A stretch of DNA of 64,000 bases from JACPUW01 sp049115495. GTDB taxonomy: Bacteria; Bacteroidota; Bacteroidia; CAILMK01; JACPUW01. The stretch spans positions 62,001-126,000 of the forward strand of contig JAGDZV010000003.1 in the NCBI GenBank assembly GCA_049115495.1, in the 5' to 3' direction. Each line of letters starts with the position of its first letter. The stretch's first letter is position 1. Both the position numbers and the translations under genes were made by a program. The notes under the pieces were generated by a model, which had not been told where the DNA came from, did not search any database, and was given only the letters and a program-made list of their open reading frames with translations. This document shows positions 59,987 through 64,000 of the stretch, one piece after another.

Positions 59987-60743
59987 TATCTGGTGCTCGG
60001 TTGATAAACTTTTCAACAACATTTTTTTCTAAAGTTGCCATATCCTGAACCAATTCAATTTTTGGTAAATTATTAGGACTGATAACAGCACTTGCAAATT
60101 GACTTACGAAAACTTGATGAAAAGTGGCATGTGGAAAAACGTAATCATTAATAGGGTCAAAAAGCTCTTTATTTCCTTCTTCACCAAGGTCTACCAAAAT
60201 ATCATTGTAAGCATCGTTAATTCTTTTAATAGCTTTCTCTTTATTTGCTTGAGAAGCGCCTTCCCACGGAATTCTGGAAATTCCAGGAAATATATAAACA
60301 TCTTTACCATCCCAATCTTCTTGATTAATTGCTTCAAGTATAGCAGAAGATTCGATTTTAAAAAGTTGTTTATAGCTAGATGGGTTTAAGAATGTGGCAT
60401 CAATTTGATCTTTGCTTTCTTCAGAAATCCCTGTTAAAATCTTGGTGTCTTCTCCCCAATATTGGCACTCAAAGTTTTTTCTATAGGTGTCATGTGGCCC
60501 ATTAAGTGCTGTTAAATCATCATAAACTGTTTGTCTTTCACTTTCAGGAACAAGTTCTGGATCAAATTCGTAGCCAGCCATTATGGTTCCACCATCTTTT
60601 TCATTTTTTACCAATTTGGCATAATTCTCTACATCAGATTCAGTTAGGCAATCATCTACATTTACATTTGGGTCTATACCCAATTGGTCGCAACCTATTG
60701 AGAGTAAACCAAAAGCGATTATTGGAACAAAAAACCTTTTCAT
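59970..60743 (-). CDS. Lipoprotein of unknown function
   Basis: A 257-residue lipoprotein, lipobox SIGC at about residue 18. ATG 60743 is chosen because MKRFFVPIIAFGLLSIGC gives a clean lipoprotein signal. The frame is open to an ATG at 60809, which would add 22 residues. The mature protein is acidic and helical (LTESDVENYAKLVKNEKDGG, then NKEKAIKRINDAYNDILVDL). I do not recognise the family. Its 3' end overlaps MATE by 17 bp. Confidence 0.75.
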   Translation of the reverse strand: MKRFFVPIIAFGLLSIGCDQLGIDPNVNVDDCLTESDVENYAKLVKNEKDGGTIMAGYEFDPELVPESERQTVYDDLTALNGPHDTYRKNFECQYWGEDTKILTGISEESKDQIDATFLNPSSYKQLFKIESSAILEAINQEDWDGKDVYIFPGISRIPWEGASQANKEKAIKRINDAYNDILVDLGEEGNKELFDPINDYVFPHATFHQVFVSQFASAVISPNNLPKIELVQDMATLEKNVVEKFINRAPDTIDLE

Positions 60744-60909
60744 TTCGGACTTGATTTTTATGGTTGAAACGAATTTAACATAAATTGAACCAGAGATTAA
60801 CACCTTCATCTACAGTATTGTATAGGCATTTATCGAAAATTTAAAGTGTCAAATCGAGAATTTTAAGGGCTTTATGGAACAAAGTATATTCTATTGTGTT
60901 TTTTAAAAG

Positions 60910-61602
60910 ATGAGACCCACGTATTTATACACTCTTATTTTAACCTTTATTGTTTTTGCAGCTTGCGCACAAAACACATCGAAATCAAAAAGTAATATGA
61001 GTAATTCGCAAAAGGACCTAAACATACAATTAGAACTTAAAAATCCAAATGCTGAAAAGGATACTATAGTTTTAGGTGCTGGATGTTTTTGGTGTATTGA
61101 AGCCGTTTTTCAGCGTATAGAGGGTGTAGATTCTGTTGAATCTGGTTATGCCAATGGTCAAATAAAAAATCCGAGTTATAGAGAAGTTTGTACAGGCCGA
61201 ACTGGCCACGCTGAAGTGGCGCAATTGGTTTATGACCCTAAAGTAGTATCGCTTGCCGAAATTTTAGAAATATTTTGGTTAACTCATGACCCAACAACAC
61301 TTAATAGGCAAGGCAACGATGTGGGAACACAATATAGAAGCGGTATTTATTATCGTAATGAATATCAAAAGAAAGTAGCTGAGCTATCAAAGAAAACTGC
61401 TGATGAATCTGGGCTTTGGAACAACCCAATTGTAACAGAAATTGAGGCAATAAACAGCTATTATGTGGCCGAAGATTACCACCAGAATTACTTTAACGAA
61501 AACAAAAACCAACCTTATTGCACCTTTGTAGTAAAACCAAAGGTCGAAAAAGTTCATAAACTGTTTAAGGATAAGATGAAAAACTACTATTTGACTGAAT
61601 AG
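60910..61602 (+). CDS. msrA: Peptide-methionine (S)-S-oxide reductase, exported
   Basis: A 230-residue enzyme repairing oxidised methionine. The catalytic GAGCFWCIEAVF is present (resolving cysteines near the C-terminus may be replaced; the CTFVV cysteine is one candidate). GNDVGTQYRSGIYYRN and AEDYHQNYF are family motifs. The N-terminus has a lipobox (FAAC, about residue 19), so it acts at the envelope rather than in the cytoplasm. Confidence 0.94.
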   Translation: MRPTYLYTLILTFIVFAACAQNTSKSKSNMSNSQKDLNIQLELKNPNAEKDTIVLGAGCFWCIEAVFQRIEGVDSVESGYANGQIKNPSYREVCTGRTGHAEVAQLVYDPKVVSLAEILEIFWLTHDPTTLNRQGNDVGTQYRSGIYYRNEYQKKVAELSKKTADESGLWNNPIVTEIEAINSYYVAEDYHQNYFNENKNQPYCTFVVKPKVEKVHKLFKDKMKNYYLTE

Positions 61603-61682
61603 ATCTGCTTTTTTGTAAAATGTGTTGAGAACAGGGATTATTTCTGCGCTTATTTCCATGGCTATTTCTCACATTTGTATCT

Positions 61683-62447
61683 ATGAGAAGGATTTTAGCA
61701 GGATTAGTATTAATTCTTACTTTTAGTGACCTAAAAGCCCAAGATAGCTTGCCCGATACAATGGTTGTTGTTTCTGGTAGTTTAAATATTTCGGTTAACA
61801 TGGGGCGCAATGCAGGTAACAATACCGCCCCTGAAAATGGGCTGGTAAGTCCTGGGTTACTTGTAGGAAATGTATACATAGGGTATCAATACAATGTAGG
61901 TAATAACTGGGGTGTTAATACTAGCTTGGGTATTGGTTATCAGCCATTTAAATTTAGAACAGTTGACGAAGCCTCTAAGGATGTTTTTAATGAAATAACC
62001 TTTATGATGCCCTATTTTGGGTTGCAACTGGGTTTAAATAGGCAGTTAGACAATGGAATGTTTTTTGGCATTGGAATTGATTTACATGTAAACACATTAG
62101 CAAATTATGATGCAAATTATCCTTCGATAAGCAGCAACATCGAGAGCTTTGAAATGCTTTATTTAGAAAGAAGTTTAACAGAGTATTCGGCAGTGCAACA
62201 AGGTGTTAACTTTAAGTTGGGCAAACAAATTACAAAAGGAACTTGGAGCGGCATAGACCTTTATTTTAAAGCCAATCTTTTGTCAAGAAATAAATTAGTA
62301 ATTGACTATTGGTTTGATGAAAAATATGATGAATTTATGTTGGCCAAAAATGATCCTGACGTTTCTATACCTACCCCTTCTGGCAAGGTTAGATACAATG
62401 GCGGATTTATTGGATTTGGGGTTTGTTATAATTTTAACCAGTATTAA
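61683..62447 (+). CDS. Putative outer-membrane barrel protein
   Basis: A 254-residue protein with a signal peptide (ends LKAQ, about residue 20). Strands alternate through the protein (NVYIGYQYNVGNNWGVNTSL, then GMFFGIGIDLHVN, and the end FIGFGVCYNFNQY). It looks like an OmpW/OprD-sized barrel, but no family is clear. The haem-binding gene starts 2 bp after its stop, so the genes are probably co-transcribed. Confidence 0.7.
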   Translation: MRRILAGLVLILTFSDLKAQDSLPDTMVVVSGSLNISVNMGRNAGNNTAPENGLVSPGLLVGNVYIGYQYNVGNNWGVNTSLGIGYQPFKFRTVDEASKDVFNEITFMMPYFGLQLGLNRQLDNGMFFGIGIDLHVNTLANYDANYPSISSNIESFEMLYLERSLTEYSAVQQGVNFKLGKQITKGTWSGIDLYFKANLLSRNKLVIDYWFDEKYDEFMLAKNDPDVSIPTPSGKVRYNGGFIGFGVCYNFNQY

Positions 62448-62449
62448 GC

Positions 62450-62914
62450 ATGAAAAAAGTTAAGATTTCACTACTCATATTATTGGGAATATTCGTGGTT
62501 ATGCAAGTTTTTAGAATTGATAAAACCAATCCTGAAACTGTAATTGAAAATCAGTTTAGCATTGTTGAAAATGCACCTGATGAAGTGGTTTCAATAATGA
62601 AGAATGCATGTTTCGATTGTCATTCAAACTATACCAATTACCCGTGGTATAGCAATGTTGCACCAATTTCTTGGGTAGTTAAAGACCATATTAATGAAGG
62701 CAGAGAGGAGCTAAACTTTAGCGAGTGGGGAACCTATAGCGAAGGCAAAAGGCATCACAAACTTGATGAATGTATTGAAGAAGTTGGAGAAGGAGAAATG
62801 CCTTTGAGAGGATACGTTGTTTGGCATAATGAAGCCTTGCTTAGCCCAAGTGATACATCAGTATTGTTTTCATTTTTCAGAAAAACAATGAGCCATTACC
62901 CAGACGAGCATTAG
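62450..62914 (+). CDS. Haem-binding-domain protein
   Basis: A 154-residue exported protein with an N-terminal membrane anchor (about 5-22) and one c-type haem site CFDCH at about residue 55, followed by SNYTNYPWYSNVAPISWVV. The order matches the Haem_bd family of Bacteroidetes, of unknown redox role. It lies between a barrel gene (2 bp) and a response regulator gene (3 bp). Confidence 0.88.
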   Translation: MKKVKISLLILLGIFVVMQVFRIDKTNPETVIENQFSIVENAPDEVVSIMKNACFDCHSNYTNYPWYSNVAPISWVVKDHINEGREELNFSEWGTYSEGKRHHKLDECIEEVGEGEMPLRGYVVWHNEALLSPSDTSVLFSFFRKTMSHYPDEH

Positions 62915-62917
62915 TTT

Positions 62918-63934
62918 ATGATAGAGAACTTGAATGTACTTTACATTGATGATGAACCAGAAAACCTATTGGTTTTTCGTTCTGGTTTTAAAAGAGAGTT
63001 TAATGTATTTGTGGCAGAATCGGTGGCAGAAGCTTGGAATATTCTAAGTCAGGAGCACATTCAAGTGGTGGTAAGCGATCAAAGAATGCCCATTTATACG
63101 GGTACTGAATTTTTTAGCGAGCTAAAAGCTAAAAAGCCCCAAATAATACGAATACTATTAACAGGCTACGCCGATTTTGACGATGTTATTGAAGCCATAA
63201 ATAATGGAAAAATTTACCATTACATAAACAAGCCGTGGGATAGAACTCAACTTAAAAATGTAATTGTAAATGCTTTTGATACTTTTAATCTTCAAGCCCA
63301 AAACAAACTATTAATCGATAAGCTTGAGCTGCATAATCAGGTTTTAGAGCAAAGAGTAAAAGAACGAACCCAAGAACTTATTGCACAAAACGAGCAACTT
63401 GAAGAGGTAAACTCAGAACTGCAAGAGCTGAATGATGCGTTAACACAAAGGCTTGATGATAATGTACAAGGTTTAGGTTTTGATGACGATCTAAGTACAG
63501 AACTTGAGCAAAAGTCAAAGGAGTTGGCATCATACAGTTTGCAGCTCATTCAAAAAAACAAGGTGCTATCAGATTTAAAATCTGAACTAAAACAGATAAT
63601 GAAAAGCGCTGAAAGCACAAACAAAAAGAAATTTAGAAGTTTAGTGGGGCTGATTGACTACAGTTTTAGTGTTGAAAAGGAGTGGAGCAGATTTAGGCAG
63701 GTATTTGAGAACGTACACAAGGAGTTCTACAATCAGTTAGATAAAAAACATTCAAACCTTAGCCCATCAGAAAGAAAACTAGCTGCACTCTTTAAATTAG
63801 GACTAGATTCTAAAGAGATTGCTGATGTATTGGGTATCTCTCAAGATAGCCTTAAAACTGCCCGGCATAGATTGAGGAAAAAATTAGACTTGGGTTCAGA
63901 TGAAAATTTGAGCATTTACATTAATTCAATCTAG
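62918..63934 (+). CDS. Response regulator with coiled coil and LuxR-type helix-turn-helix
   Basis: A 338-residue regulator. The receiver domain (1-125) has the acidic pair in LYIDDEPENL, the phosphorylated aspartate in VVVSDQRMPIYTG and the K-P region YHYINKPWDR. A long coiled coil (about 130-220) follows, then a C-terminal LuxR-type HTH (about 270-335; LSPSERKLAALFKLGLDSKE, IADVLGISQDSLKTARHRLR). No sensor kinase gene is next to it in the window. The remaining 66 bp to the window end hold no gene; TACTTTTG at 63988-63995 resembles a -7 box. Confidence 0.9.
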   Translation: MIENLNVLYIDDEPENLLVFRSGFKREFNVFVAESVAEAWNILSQEHIQVVVSDQRMPIYTGTEFFSELKAKKPQIIRILLTGYADFDDVIEAINNGKIYHYINKPWDRTQLKNVIVNAFDTFNLQAQNKLLIDKLELHNQVLEQRVKERTQELIAQNEQLEEVNSELQELNDALTQRLDDNVQGLGFDDDLSTELEQKSKELASYSLQLIQKNKVLSDLKSELKQIMKSAESTNKKKFRSLVGLIDYSFSVEKEWSRFRQVFENVHKEFYNQLDKKHSNLSPSERKLAALFKLGLDSKEIADVLGISQDSLKTARHRLRKKLDLGSDENLSIYINSI

Positions 63935-64000
63935 GCTTGTTTACCTTTTGTTCCCTATGGTAAATGAGTTTGAGTATATCAAGTGAATACTTTTGTACTT

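Noticed and set aside
63935..64000. Promoter at the right edge
   Set aside because: TACTTTTG fits the -7 box, but the nearest TTTG is only 15 bases away and the downstream gene is outside the window.

Overview
The window is 64 kb of an AT-rich bacterial chromosome that reads as Bacteroidetes, most likely a marine or aquatic member of the Flavobacteriales. The evidence is the bamD / rpoZ-like / coaC-coaB gene order, the split between many outer-membrane beta-barrels and lipoproteins, a histone-H1-like mini-gene, a serine-palmitoyltransferase-like enzyme, a TonB receptor with a carboxypeptidase-like N-domain, a type-9-secretion-like C-terminus, absence of obvious Shine-Dalgarno sequences, and several promoters of the Bacteroidetes form TTTG-N19-TAnnTTTG. 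I saw no rRNA, tRNA, CRISPR array, insertion sequence or prophage.

Layout. 1-11.1 kb: end of ribD, envelope genes (DUF1573, dgkA, LytTR regulator with a phased repeat array behind it, barrels, lipoprotein), a decayed small gene, a DUF4139 protein, a BamA-like barrel and DUF547. 11.9-20.9 kb: an NAD/ADP-ribose island. Eight minus-strand genes, partly overlapping by 4 bp (nadM-Nudix, nadV, macro domain, J1-like, PARG-like, DraG-like, kptA, prs), face a divergent macro-domain gene plus an unknown zinc-ribbon gene, and the NrtR repressor closes the block. Three copies of a 19-bp motif TTGTGT-N7-ACRCAA sit at the divergent promoter and over the nrtR start codon, so the whole block looks like one NrtR regulon. 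Read together, the enzymes close a loop: ADP-ribose is released from proteins or nucleic acids, cut to ribose-5-phosphate and AMP, turned into PRPP, then NMN, then NAD. Three palindromic repeats occur in this island and I noticed none elsewhere.

21-31 kb: tyrosine catabolism (hmgA, hppD), an Imm17-like membrane protein, CoA synthesis with coaB and coaC separated by a single in-frame stop, rpoZ-like, bamD, a sphingolipid-type acyltransferase, histone-H1-like protein, dapA, merR, an M23 peptidase, rhodanese, a low-molecular-weight phosphatase and an acyl-CoA dehydrogenase. 32-47 kb: an envelope lipoprotein/barrel pair, priA, rfbD, a LON-domain protein, mscS, a large conserved unknown, hflX (apparently without a standard start codon), rsgA, dtd, a GIN-domain lipoprotein and a sodium symporter. 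47-64 kb: S9 peptidase, cupin, methyltransferase, TonB receptor, an unusual operator array ahead of a 92-residue unknown, DEAD-box helicase, PKD-cyclophilin lipoprotein, MATE transporter, msrA and a run ending in a haem-binding protein and a response regulator.

Most of the window is ordinary housekeeping and envelope content. The most notable parts are the NAD/ADP-ribose island with its repressor sites, the alternating half-site array at 54.0 kb, the split coaBC and the repeat family inside the island. All family calls are from reading motifs and recall; no database search was possible.
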